Shown: piece by piece, positions 54,207 to 62,376 of the stretch
Position numbering within the stretch: position 1 is the stretch's first letter
Layout: each line of letters opens with the position of its first letter
NCBI RefSeq assembly: GCF_014212315.1
Contig: NZ_JACKXE010000002.1
Location: 248,001 to 312,000 of the forward strand
Source of the DNA: Nocardioides luti
Lineage (GTDB): Bacteria > Actinomycetota > Actinomycetes > Propionibacteriales > Nocardioidaceae
Length of the DNA stretch: 64,000 nt
Direction of reading: 5' to 3'
Program-made: the position numbers and the translations under genes
Notes under the pieces: model-generated
Seen by the model: only the letters and a program-made list of their open reading frames with translations
Database searches by the model: none
Told to the model about the DNA's origin: nothing

Positions 54207-54437
54207 ATGAGTGACGCCGCTCGCGAGGAAGCCGCGCTCGAGGAAGAGGCTCGTCAGCGCGCCGAGGAGATCAGGGCCACCCAGGAGGCCGCCGCCCAGG
54301 CCGCGGCCGCCGACACCGGCCCCTCCCCCGACGCCGAGATCGCGCAGGTCCACCGGTCCGGGCGCCAGCACGACCACACCGACACGGCCGCCTACCAGCG
54401 GCCCCAGCTCGGCCGCCGCCGCGGCCCGCGGCGCTAG
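54207..54437 (+). CDS. Small charged helical protein, 76 aa
   Basis: ATG 54207 with GGGAG six bases upstream: MSDAAREEAALEEEARQRAE, one long Ala/Glu helix, then a basic tail (RPQLGRRRGPRR). ATG 54195 is a less likely start. Behind motif copy h. Confidence 0.55.
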   Translation: MSDAAREEAALEEEARQRAEEIRATQEAAAQAAAADTGPSPDAEIAQVHRSGRQHDHTDTAAYQRPQLGRRRGPRR

Positions 54438-54446
54438 GGGGTCGCG

Positions 54447-54623
54447 ATGGCAACCGCGCTCGCATCAACGGACGCCAGCCGCATCCCCGGCCGCACAACG
54501 GTCCGCTGGGTCGACTGCTCCCACAAGCTGGGTTCGCTGCCGTGCATGAACCACAAGCCGCACGAGGGCAACGGCCACGGCTGCGTGCACCACTCCACCT
54601 CCGGCTTCCAGGACGACGAGTAG
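54447..54623 (+). CDS. Small Cys/His-rich protein, 58 aa
   Basis: ATG 54447 after GGGGG: MATALASTDASRIPGRTTVR, then WVDCSHKLGSLPCMNHKPHE and GNGHGCVHHSTSGFQDDE. Three Cys and seven His in about 40 residues suggest metal binding. Not recognised; 9 bases after the preceding stop. Confidence 0.55.
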   Translation: MATALASTDASRIPGRTTVRWVDCSHKLGSLPCMNHKPHEGNGHGCVHHSTSGFQDDE

Positions 54624-54653
54624 CTCGCCGACCTGCAGCGCCAGAGAGCGTGC

Positions 54654-55523
54654 CTAGCCGTGGACCAGGTGCAGCCGCCGCCGCGCCGGCTGCTCGACGG
54701 CCGTCTCCAGGCGCTGCAGCCGCTCGAGCGTCATCGGATGGCCATGACGCCGGAGCAGGCCAGCCAGCACGGAGCCCAGCCCAAGGGAGACCACCAGCTG
54801 GTCGGCCGCGGCCTCCGCGCCGGCCTCGATCCGCCGGCTGGCTGCCGGCACCAGGTAGGTCAGGGCGATCACCGCGCCGCCCAAGATCCCCGGAGCGGCC
54901 CGGCCCTCAACGACCGACTGCACGATGCAGATCACCCCGACGACACCTCGCAGCGTCCACGCCAGCCGCATGAACGGAAGCCAGGCGAACGCCCGGGCCA
55001 CGCCGCGGAACGACGCGCCCACCAGCCGCCACGGCGTCGTCGCCGCAAGCACAGCGAGCTCGAGCCGCGGCCGGATCGCACGCCGCCGGCCGACGGCATG
55101 AGCAATCGCGGCGGCCGCCTCCGCAGCGGTCACTCCTCCCCGGTAGGTGGCGTTGAACAGTCCGGGGCTGACCATGACAGCGCCATCCGCGATCGCCGCA
55201 GCCACCAGGGTGCCCGGACTCTGACGCCGGCGTACGAACAGGGTGCCGACGTCGACGCCGCGGACACCCAGCTCGGCGAGCACAGGCCCCATCACCTGGA
55301 GCTCAGCCGCAGTCGCAGGCCGCGACCGGGTCAGCGCCGCGGTCGCCGGCACCTCGAACTGGCCGAGCGCCAGTGCAACGAGCACGCCCGCTGCAGCCAG
55401 GAATGCGATCAGGCCGAGCGCCGGCGGGAGCAGGGCGCACACCACCACGGTGAGGACGAAGCTCACCAGCAGCGCCGGCGCCAGCGTCACCACTCTCAGC
55501 ACGGTCATCGGGAACCTCATCAT
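54654..55523 (-). CDS. M48-like membrane protein lacking the catalytic HExxH
   Basis: The 289-residue protein has the M48/HtpX layout: two N-terminal helices (LLVSFVLTVVVCALLPPALG and LGLIAFLAAAGVLVALAL), the SPGTLVAAAIADGAVMVSPG region, and helices at about 195-245. Where HELGH should be it has AAIAHAVGRRRA, so the glutamate and second histidine are lost. The later EAGAEAAADQLVVSLGL resembles the third-ligand segment. Probably a pseudo-protease related to the active copy at 14.8-15.6 kb. ATG 55523 has GGAGGAGGG upstream. Confidence 0.65.
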   Translation of the reverse strand: MMRFPMTVLRVVTLAPALLVSFVLTVVVCALLPPALGLIAFLAAAGVLVALALGQFEVPATAALTRSRPATAAELQVMGPVLAELGVRGVDVGTLFVRRRQSPGTLVAAAIADGAVMVSPGLFNATYRGGVTAAEAAAAIAHAVGRRRAIRPRLELAVLAATTPWRLVGASFRGVARAFAWLPFMRLAWTLRGVVGVICIVQSVVEGRAAPGILGGAVIALTYLVPAASRRIEAGAEAAADQLVVSLGLGSVLAGLLRRHGHPMTLERLQRLETAVEQPARRRLHLVHG

Positions 55524-55578
55524 CACGACCCTCCTCCATCTGTCAGCACTAGTGCGAATCTCTTGACTTTATCCGCGA

Positions 55579-55613
55579 TGCTCGTCCGGCGACCGCCATA
55601 CGACATAGGCGAA
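55579..55613 (+). promoter_or_regulatory. Degenerate copy of the bipartite promoter motif
   Basis: TGCTCGT - 20 bases - TAGGCGAA: 5 of 7 and 6 of 8 matches at exactly the conserved spacing, 127 bases before the plus-strand gene at 55741. Confidence 0.4.
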
Positions 55614-55653
55614 CGAGACCAGTTTGTGCCCAGCCGCCGACACGACCCCGAGT

Positions 55654-55662
55654 TATCCACAG
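55654..55662 (+). promoter_or_regulatory. Perfect DnaA box
   Basis: TTATCCACA in the spacer upstream of the gene at 55741. A single box; significance depends on the DnaA domain-IV protein encoded 2 kb upstream. Confidence 0.45.
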
Positions 55663-55740
55663 CCCGCCGCGCAGCGGAGCGAGGACCGACCCGGACGTGG
55701 GTTCATGGGCCAGACCGACCTCCGACCGAAAGGAACCCCC

Positions 55741-56100
55741 GTGGACACCCTCAACGCTGACGGCACTTGGGACCGCCTCGGCTCGATCGCCCTCCTGCTG
55801 CACCAAGCCGCCACCCAGGTATGGAGCGACGCCGACCGGGCGGCCGCCGACTCGCCGCTGCACGACCTCGGCCTCGGTGTCTACCTCGCGCACTCCCAGG
55901 CCAGCGCCCTGCTGCCCGAGGACTACGAGCTGCCCGACGTCGAGGTGGACGAGCTCGAGGAGCCCACCCCGCTGCAGCTGCTCACCGAGGCCGAGGAGCT
56001 GACCCGGCCCCTGCCGCTGCACCGACCCGACCTGCACGGCTCCCAGCTGGTCGTCGACCTGTGCGACCTCATCCGGGAAGCCCGCGGCCTTGGCTACTGA
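55741..56100 (+). CDS. Hypothetical protein, 119 aa
   Basis: GTG 55741 with AAAGGAA upstream: MDTLNADGTWDRLGSIALLL, HDLGLGVYLAHSQASALLPE and an acidic C-terminal half. The end overlaps the next gene by 11 bases, suggesting coupling. No family recognised. Confidence 0.68.
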   Translation: MDTLNADGTWDRLGSIALLLHQAATQVWSDADRAAADSPLHDLGLGVYLAHSQASALLPEDYELPDVEVDELEEPTPLQLLTEAEELTRPLPLHRPDLHGSQLVVDLCDLIREARGLGY

Positions 56101-57616
56101 CCTGCGGCTGGCGTACGCCGACATCGACCAGGAGCTCTTCGACGTCGACCAGATCCCGATTACCGCGCGCGACGTGCGCAGCGTCGGCGAGATGCTCTTC
56201 GACGTCGACTACCTGGCGCGCCAGCTCCTCATGGACGTCGACGGAGACGCCGCCGGTACCCTGCTGCGCAGCTGGCCGACGATGGTCGCGGCCGCCGAGG
56301 ACCTGTGGGCATCCCTGCCCGGTCGCCGCCCCGGCGTCGACGAGCGCGACCGGCCCATCACCACCCTCTCCGCCCAAGCCGCCACCATCGAGACCAGCCT
56401 CTCCGGCCGCACCGCCTGGCCAGGGCAAGGCCCAACCAGCCACCGCATCGACCAGATGACCCAGACCTTCCTCAACGCCGCCGCCCTGGTCCGCCGCTAC
56501 GGCGCCGAGATCCCCCACGAGCAGCCCGACGCCCACCGCGACCTCGAGGCAGCACGCACCCGGATCATGCACGGGCTCTACCTCACCGCCCACGCCGTCA
56601 ACGTCGCGCTCCAGCAGCACGGCCGCGACCGCGTCAACGACGCCCGCAGCGCCGGGCACCGGATCCACCTGGCGCAGCACCACTCCCCCTACGCGATCGC
56701 CCCCACCGGTGCCTGGATCGACCGGATCTCCGCAAGCGAGAACACCGCCCGCAGCTACCTGAGCGACCGGTTCGCCCAAGCCCTCGCCGGCGAGGCGATG
56801 CGCCCCGTCGACGACCCCGGCCGGCTCGCGCAAGCGCTGGCCAACTGGGACATCCAGACCCACCGCGCGCTGGCCCGGGAACTCGAAACGTCCAACATCC
56901 TGCTGATCACCCGCACCCAGGGCCTGATCGCCGGCGCCAGCATGGTCCTCGTCGACGCCGCCGCGACTGCCGGCGCGCTCGAGCGTTCCGACCGCCTGAT
57001 CCCCGCCATCGCCGAGACAGGACGCTCCTGGAGCAACCTGGCCAGCCGCTGGGGCGACCTCGCTCCCCCAGGAGCCCGCCTCGAGGAGCCACTGGCACGC
57101 GCGGCCGCGGAGGTCCGCGCCGCGTACCGCCAGATCACCCACGACAAGACCACCTTGGCCAGCCCGGAGGTCATCGCCAGCCGCCCAGGACTGCCCCAGG
57201 CAATGCACGCCTCGCTGCGCGCGATCGAGGCCGGCTCCGAGCTCGCAGTCGTCGTCGCCGAGAAGGCCGACGCACCCGACCTCACCGGCCCGGCCCGAGC
57301 CCTGTCGCGCCGAGCTCACAACGACGTCGAGGCCGGCCTGGCTACCCCGCCTGCCGAGGGCGACGTCGTCTGGGTCTCCCCCGCCGACATCCTCGCCAAG
57401 CGCCTCGTGCCACTCCCCCCGCCCGTCGCGGAGACCCTGCGCGCGGCCAGCGACGCCACGATCGACGCCACAAGCTCGGCCTCCGCGGTGGTTACGGTGC
57501 ACATGCCGAGCAATGAACGAGTCCCGGCGAGGGTGAACACGCACCAAAGCCCTACCGGGCGAAATGAAGTGGCACCACTCACCGCCGGTATCCCAGCCAA
57601 GAGCCGTGGCCGGTGA
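56090..57616 (+). CDS. Large helical hypothetical protein, 508 aa
   Basis: TTG 56090 start overlapping the previous gene: MATDLRLAYADIDQELFDVD. The protein is almost entirely helical and soluble, with TRIMHGLYLTAHAVNVALQQ, SASENTARSYLSDRFAQALA and LVDAAATAGALERSDRLIPA. The length, the polar tail and the lack of a signal peptide suggest a cytoplasmic structural or DNA-associated protein of the element. No family recognised. Confidence 0.7.
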   Translation: MATDLRLAYADIDQELFDVDQIPITARDVRSVGEMLFDVDYLARQLLMDVDGDAAGTLLRSWPTMVAAAEDLWASLPGRRPGVDERDRPITTLSAQAATIETSLSGRTAWPGQGPTSHRIDQMTQTFLNAAALVRRYGAEIPHEQPDAHRDLEAARTRIMHGLYLTAHAVNVALQQHGRDRVNDARSAGHRIHLAQHHSPYAIAPTGAWIDRISASENTARSYLSDRFAQALAGEAMRPVDDPGRLAQALANWDIQTHRALARELETSNILLITRTQGLIAGASMVLVDAAATAGALERSDRLIPAIAETGRSWSNLASRWGDLAPPGARLEEPLARAAAEVRAAYRQITHDKTTLASPEVIASRPGLPQAMHASLRAIEAGSELAVVVAEKADAPDLTGPARALSRRAHNDVEAGLATPPAEGDVVWVSPADILAKRLVPLPPPVAETLRAASDATIDATSSASAVVTVHMPSNERVPARVNTHQSPTGRNEVAPLTAGIPAKSRGR

Positions 57617-58023
57617 CGACGCTTCGCGCCCATACAAGTCCGGTAGCACCGCAACTGAACCGCGCCTGCCACGAACTGTCGGAGGTGACTCGTACCCTCA
57701 AAGAGCCGGGCTCTCCAGGTTCCTCGGCAGAAGCGAGGTACCGGTGGGAGGCGGTAAGCAGGTCAAGTCGCAGCACGCACATCAGCGACGCTGGGATTGC
57801 CCTGATTCACCAGCGGGTCAGCGCCATGGATCACGTCTGGCATGAGCGCACAGTCGACGCCGGGATCGATGGCACGATCGAGTTGCGCGACCCCGCGACG
57901 GGCGAAGTTAGCAACTGCCACCTCCAGGTGCAAAGCAAGGCCCGCGACAACGACTTCCGCCGCCTCGGACAGCTGGTCCTCGACGGACTCCACCTCCCAG
58001 ATGAGACCGTCGGGTTCCCGTGA
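57613..58023 (+). pseudogene. DUF4365-like remnant
   Basis: Residues about 58-118 (ISDAGIALIHQRVSAMDHVW, AGIDGTIELRDPATGEVSN, LQVQSKARDNDF) match the N-terminal part of DUF4365 proteins, a nuclease-like family found in defence loci. The normal continuation is missing and the frame ends after VGFP at 58023. The first 50 residues, from GTG 57613, look non-native. It is probably a truncated remnant of a cargo gene. GC content falls here compared with the preceding operon. Confidence 0.5.
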
Positions 58024-58171
58024 GGTGCCGTACGCAGGGCAGCGCGGGTCGTCGCTTGTGCCAACATATGTAATCCGGTGCGTTGTGCGCTTGTTGACGT
58101 AGCCTTTTCCATCTCAAGTATGTCCCATCTCGGGCATACCGCCGACCACCGGTCAAGTCACGGAGTTCACC

Positions 58172-59719
58172 TTGGTTCCACGGTCTGAGGTTCGACACGA
58201 CCTGTTCGGCGATCCCACACGAGAGGCAGTGGGAGACGTTGACGGGGCGCACTCAACCGACGCTTGGTCGCGTACGCTGGAGGTCCTCTCGCGAGCAGCA
58301 GACCATCCCCTGATGCGTGCATTCGACCTCGATGCCATTTTCACTTTTGACCGCAGCCTGCGCTACCTGTCAGTCAACGGCAGCGGCCTCGCCGCGCTGG
58401 GCCTCTCCCGAGAGGCCCTGGAGGGCAAGACCCTCTTTGATGTCTTCCCTGCAGAGACGGTCACCATGGCCGAGCCTTGGTTCCGAGACGCGCTCGCAGG
58501 TCGCTCGAACACCATCGACGTGCCCTTTGCGGGCCGAATCTTCTCTCAGCACCTGACTCCCATTCGAGACGAGTCCGGCCAGGTCGTAGCAGCAATGGGA
58601 GTCGTAGAGGACGTCACCGAGGCACGGGCAACGGCGCAAGCGCGCCGGGAATCCGAGGAACGTTTCCGGCTCAGTTTCGACCACGCCCCCATCGGCAAGG
58701 CGCTGGTCGAACTCGATGGGCGCCTGCGGCAAGTCAACAAAGCGTTCGCGAACCTTACGCGGTACTCCGAGCAGGAACTGCTGGCACGGTCGTTCCAGGA
58801 CATCACCCACCCCGACGACTTCGACACACACGTGGATTACAGCAGTCGGCTGCTTGCCGGGGAGATCGACGCGTACGACCTGGAGAAGCGCTACATCACC
58901 GGGTCGGGTTCCACCGTTTGGGCGCAGCTGTCGGTCACATTGGTACGGGATCCTGACGGCGCGCCGCAGTACTTCATCGCTCAGATCCAGGACATCACAG
59001 ATCGCAAGGTACGCGAGGCATCTCTTCGGGACATGGTTGCCATGCTGTCGCACGACCTGCGCGCTCCCATGTCGGTTGTCACGGGGTACGTCGAAATGCT
59101 TCTCGACTCCTGGGATTCACTGCGCGCCGACGAGCGCCGCAGCTTCCTGCAGAAGACGAAGGCAGCGGCGCATTCAGTGCAAGCGCTGCTCGAAAACACG
59201 TTGACGGTCTCGGAACTGGACGACAGCGGTCTCGTCGTTTATCCCGCGCCGGTGAGCGTGAGCGAGGTGGCTGGCGAAGTCCTAGACAATCTCGGTTTGA
59301 CGTCGTCTATCACCCTTCGCGCAACGGGAGACACCACGGCGCTTGTTGACCGCGGACACCTGACGCAGATCGTTACGAATTTGGTGACCAATGCTCTGAA
59401 GTACGGCGCAGAACCAGTCGTCGTGAACATCCGCACGGACACCGATTCGGTTGCCGTCGAGGTGGCGGACGCGGGTCCAGGGGTGCCGCCGGAGTTCGAG
59501 CCACATCTGTTTGACCGCTTCACCCGATCTGAGGCGTCTCGATCGGGCCGGGAGCGGGGCAGCGGGCTCGGCCTTTACATCGTCCGGCGTCTTCTTCTGC
59601 TCAATGGCGGTGACGTCCGGTACACACCCCAGCCAGACGGGGGTGCGATGTTCGCCTTTCATCTCCCCCGGGCCGCACCACGCGCTCCCACGTCACGGCG
59701 CGGACAGTCTGTCCAGTGA
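58172..59719 (+). CDS. Cytoplasmic PAS-PAS sensor histidine kinase, orphan
   Basis: The 515-residue protein has two PAS domains (about 45-150 and 165-285; HAPIGKALVELDGRLRQVNK, GSGSTVWAQLSVTLV), an H-box MVAMLSHDLRAPMSVVTGYV near 290 and a HATPase with NLVTNALKYGAEP, VADAGPGVPPEF and RERGSGLGLYIVRRLL. No membrane segment is present, so it senses an internal or diffusible signal. No response regulator lies nearby. TTG 58172 is used because GGAG precedes it by 6 bases. Third codon positions are less GC-biased than in the transfer genes. Confidence 0.85.
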   Translation: MVPRSEVRHDLFGDPTREAVGDVDGAHSTDAWSRTLEVLSRAADHPLMRAFDLDAIFTFDRSLRYLSVNGSGLAALGLSREALEGKTLFDVFPAETVTMAEPWFRDALAGRSNTIDVPFAGRIFSQHLTPIRDESGQVVAAMGVVEDVTEARATAQARRESEERFRLSFDHAPIGKALVELDGRLRQVNKAFANLTRYSEQELLARSFQDITHPDDFDTHVDYSSRLLAGEIDAYDLEKRYITGSGSTVWAQLSVTLVRDPDGAPQYFIAQIQDITDRKVREASLRDMVAMLSHDLRAPMSVVTGYVEMLLDSWDSLRADERRSFLQKTKAAAHSVQALLENTLTVSELDDSGLVVYPAPVSVSEVAGEVLDNLGLTSSITLRATGDTTALVDRGHLTQIVTNLVTNALKYGAEPVVVNIRTDTDSVAVEVADAGPGVPPEFEPHLFDRFTRSEASRSGRERGSGLGLYIVRRLLLLNGGDVRYTPQPDGGAMFAFHLPRAAPRAPTSRRGQSVQ

Positions 59720-59746
59720 AACAACTGACTGTGGATTGGGCGCGAC

Positions 59747-60352
59747 TCATGGCTCGCGATCTTCGGGCGTGGTGGGGGTCGCAAGGCCGTTGAGGATCAA
59801 TGCGCAGATCGCCGCTGCGAATCGTGCCGCATCCGCAGACGGATCCTCTGAGGGACCTTCGACTGCGGCGCTGAGGCCGGCGACGGTGATGGCACCGAAG
59901 ACGCCCATGGCGACCGCACTCGGGTCGGCGACCCGGCGCAGTGACCCGTCGGCCAGCAGTTGCTCGATCGGCTCGTAGAACGCACTGCGCAATGCATCGG
60001 CGAGGTCGGGCAGCCGGGTGGCTCGCCCCAGGTCGCCCACCAGGGCCCGGCACAGGAACGGGTGCTCGACCATGACGGCCAGTTGCGCGGCAACGGCGGC
60101 CTCGAGGCGGCTCCGCGCGTCCTCCTGAGTTGAGACGGCGACACCGACCTCCCCTGCGATGAGGTCGAGCAGGTCACCCAGCAGGAATGCCAGCACCCCG
60201 TTCTTCCCGTCCAGGTGGTAGTAGATGGTGGCTTTGGGGATACCCGTGACCTCGGCGATGTCGTCGATCTTGGTGCCGTCCAGCCCCCGTTCCGCGATGA
60301 GCTCGGCCGCGCCGTACAGCTGGGTGGCCAGCTTTGCCGGAAGTTTCCTCAT
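59747..60352 (-). CDS. TetR-family transcriptional regulator
   Basis: The 201-residue protein has an N-terminal TetR helix-turn-helix (LYGAAELIAERGLDGTKIDD, IAEVTGIPKATIYYHLDGKN) and a helical ligand-binding C-terminal domain with a TetR_C-like segment. ATG 60352; a weak site TTTGAG-like sequence lies upstream. The left end of the IS3 element begins about 48 bases before its start, so its native promoter may have been displaced. Convergent with the histidine kinase. Confidence 0.85.
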   Translation of the reverse strand: MRKLPAKLATQLYGAAELIAERGLDGTKIDDIAEVTGIPKATIYYHLDGKNGVLAFLLGDLLDLIAGEVGVAVSTQEDARSRLEAAVAAQLAVMVEHPFLCRALVGDLGRATRLPDLADALRSAFYEPIEQLLADGSLRRVADPSAVAMGVFGAITVAGLSAAVEGPSEDPSADAARFAAAICALILNGLATPTTPEDREP

Positions 60353-60450
60353 GACTCACTTTGTTCTCTACCCGCCACGCCCGTGCAGGCTTTCGGGGTT
60401 GAATCGCCTCGGGTCTGATGGAGGCTCTCAATCCATGGAGGATGAGAGTC

Positions 60451-60772
60451 ATGGCAGCACCCAGGAAGTACCCCGACGAGCTGCGTGAGCGGGCCACCCG
60501 GATGGCGGTGGAGCTCCGCCAGGACCCGGCGACAAAGCAGGGCGCGATCGCCCCGTGTCGCCGACCAGCTCGGCATGCACCCTGAGACCCTGCGCAACTG
60601 GGTCCGACAGGCCGAGATTGACGGTGGCGTCCGGCCCGGCACCACAACCAGTGATGCGCAGCGGCTGGCCGACCTCGAGCGCGAAGTCCGCGAGCTGCGG
60701 CGGGCGAACCACATCTTGAAGACCTCGGCGGCTTTCTTCGCGGCGGAGCTCGACCGCCCCACGAACAGGTAG
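60451..60772 (+). pseudogene. IS3 orfA with apparent frameshift
   Basis: ATG 60451 gives MAAPRKYPDELRERATRMAV and DPATKQGAIA, then shifts at CCCC (60553-60556). The correct continuation RVADQLGMHPETLRNWVRQA and LADLEREVRELRRANHILKT is in another frame, ending at TAG 60772. One C fewer restores a normal 106-residue orfA with helix-turn-helix and leucine zipper. Confidence 0.75.
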
Positions 60773-60951
60773 TGGTCTACATCGACGCCCATCGCCACGA
60801 CGTTGTCGACGGGCGTGAGGTCGGGGTCGAGCCGATCTGCGGCGTGCTGAGGAACGCCGGCGTGCAGATCGCCCCGAGCAGCTACTACGCGGCCAAGACC
60901 AGACCGCCCTCGGCACGCGCGATCCGTGACGCCGAGCTGGTCGAGGACATC

Positions 60952-61101
60952 AAGGTCGCCCACAAGGCGAACCTGGGTGTTTACGGCGCCCGGAAGATCC
61001 ACGCCGAGCTCAACCGCGAAGGCGTCAAGGTCGCCCACAAGGCGAACCTGGGTGTTTACGGCGCCCGGAAGATCCACGCCGAGCTCAACCGCGAAGGCGT
61101 C
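60952..61101 (+). repeat. Perfect 75-base tandem duplication in orfB
   Basis: Copies at 60952-61026 and 61027-61101 are identical and in frame (25 residues each), followed by a 10-base third start. A recent slippage or recombination event. Confidence 0.9.
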
Positions 61102-61272
61102 AAGGTCGCCCGGTGCACCGTGGAGCGGCTGATGCGCGCCGAGGGCTTGCGGGGGATCCCGCGGGAGAAGTTCCGCAAGACCACCATCGGCGACGGTGCT
61201 GAGACCGAGCGTCCCGAGGATCTGGTGAAGCGGAAGTTCGCAGCGACCGGCCCGAACCAGCTGTGGGTGGCC

Positions 61273-61304
61273 GACTTCAAATGCCGACGTCGGCATTTGA
61301 AGTC
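61273..61304. repeat. Perfect 32-base palindrome at the IS3/recombinase junction
   Basis: GACTTCAAATGCCGAC is followed at once by its reverse complement GTCGGCATTTGAAGTC. The left half begins as ordinary orfB sequence (VADFK), so the right half copies it in reverse. It marks the insertion junction of the recombinase element. Confidence 0.85.
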
Positions 61305-61386
61305 CTATGCCGACGTTCGAACTATGCCGATGTTGTCGGTGATGGCGTTTGACAGCTTGGCCTTCGGTGTTGAGAGGTCGGCATAG
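61305..61386. repeat. Terminal repeats of the recombinase trio element
   Basis: CTATGCCGAC at 61305-61314, CTATGCCGA again at 61322-61330, and the inverse GTCGGCATAG at 61377-61386, which abuts the stop of the last recombinase. They share the ATGCCGAC core with the palindrome next door. Likely recombinase binding sites at the element end. Confidence 0.6.
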
Positions 61387-62376
61387 TCACAGCGCGGTGA
61401 GCCAGGCCAGGATGTCGGGTTCGGGCTTGTAGGTCCCGGGCTTGATGTCGGGTGGTCTCGTTCGGTCGATGGCGGCCTGCTTGATGGCCATGTCGGCGTG
61501 CAGGTAGGCGTCGGTGCTGTGGGTGTCGGCGTGTCCGAGCCAGAGCGCGATGACCGAGACGTCGACTCCGGCGGCGAGGAGATTCATCGCTGCGGTGTGC
61601 CTCAGGGTGTGCATCGTGACGTGCTTGGTCGCGAGGTTGGGGCAGGTGGTCGTGGCGGTGGCGAGGTGCTTGGCGAGGCGGTGCTCGAGGGCGTCACGCG
61701 ACAGTGGCCATCCTTGGGGACCGCAGAACAGGGCCGTGCCGAGACGTGTGGCTCGTTCGGCGAGGTAGGCCTGCATGATGCCCAGGGTGGCTCGGGTCAA
61801 CGGGGTGATGCGTTGGCGTCGTCCCTTGCCGGTGCAGGCGACGTGGGGGCCTGTGCCGAGGTGGATGTCGGCACGGGTCAGCGAACGGATCTCGCTGATT
61901 CGAAGCCCGGTCTGGACGGTGAGGGCCAGCAGGGCGTGGTCGCGTCGACCGGTCCAGGTGTTGGGGTCGGGCGCGGCGAGGAGTGCGTCGACCTCGGTGG
62001 TGGTGAGGAACTCGATGACGGGTCTGATGGTGCGCTTGGGTGGGATGGCGAGGACCTGGGTGATGGTGGCGGCGTGTTCGGGATGGTCCGGAAGGGCTCG
62101 GCCGAGCACGGAACGGATCGCGGTCAACCGAGCGTTGCGGGTCCTGGCGGCGTTGCCGCGTTCGTGCTCAAGTTGGTCGAGGAACCCGGACACGTTGGCG
62201 GCGGTGATGGCGTCGAAGTCGAGGGAGTCCGCGGGGACCCCCAACGTGGAGGCCAGGTGCTTGAGCAGCAGCCGCCAGGTGTCGCGGTAGGAGGCGATCG
62301 TGTGGGCGGACAAGTCGCGCTGATCGTGGGCGAAGGTGGTGAAGTAGGTCTGCAGGCTGGTGGCCAGGGCGTTCAT
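61387..62376 (-). CDS. Tyrosine recombinase, third of trio
   Basis: 329 residues. SAM-like N-terminal domain (TSLQTYFTTFAHDQRDLSAH, TIASYRDTWRLLLKHLA) and catalytic domain with QTGLRISEIRSLT (Arg I), CTGKGRRQR (Lys), MHTLRHTAAM (His-x-x-Arg), LWLGHADTHSTDAYLHAD (His and Tyr). Complete catalytic set. Start ATG 62376 overlaps the previous stop. It would act with the other two to move the element. Confidence 0.88.
   Translation of the reverse strand: MNALATSLQTYFTTFAHDQRDLSAHTIASYRDTWRLLLKHLASTLGVPADSLDFDAITAANVSGFLDQLEHERGNAARTRNARLTAIRSVLGRALPDHPEHAATITQVLAIPPKRTIRPVIEFLTTTEVDALLAAPDPNTWTGRRDHALLALTVQTGLRISEIRSLTRADIHLGTGPHVACTGKGRRQRITPLTRATLGIMQAYLAERATRLGTALFCGPQGWPLSRDALEHRLAKHLATATTTCPNLATKHVTMHTLRHTAAMNLLAAGVDVSVIALWLGHADTHSTDAYLHADMAIKQAAIDRTRPPDIKPGTYKPEPDILAWLTAL

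Larger units (their letters stand above)
60400..61272 (+). mobile_element. IS3-family element, truncated on the right
   Basis: TGAATCGCCTCGGGTCTGAT at about 60400 resembles the usual left terminus of IS3-group elements. Two overlapping frames (orfA, orfB in -1 register) follow. The orfB coding sequence is replaced at about 61273 by the palindrome and recombinase trio, so the right end is not in this position. Probably inactive. Confidence 0.7.
60772..61386 (+). pseudogene. IS3 orfB, truncated and with internal duplication
   Basis: In -1 register to orfA: MVYIDAHRHDVVDGREVGVE, the HTH_21 segment with LGVYGARKIHAELNREGVKV twice in tandem, and GPNQLWVADF, which carries the first catalytic Asp of the DDE core. 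The rest of the core is absent; from about 61280 the frame reads through the palindrome into unrelated sequence ending GVERSA. Not a functional transposase. Confidence 0.8.

Noticed and set aside
61305..61386. Short repeats as a CRISPR array
   Set aside because: Only three copies of a 9-10-base sequence in mixed orientation; no regular spacers and no cas genes.
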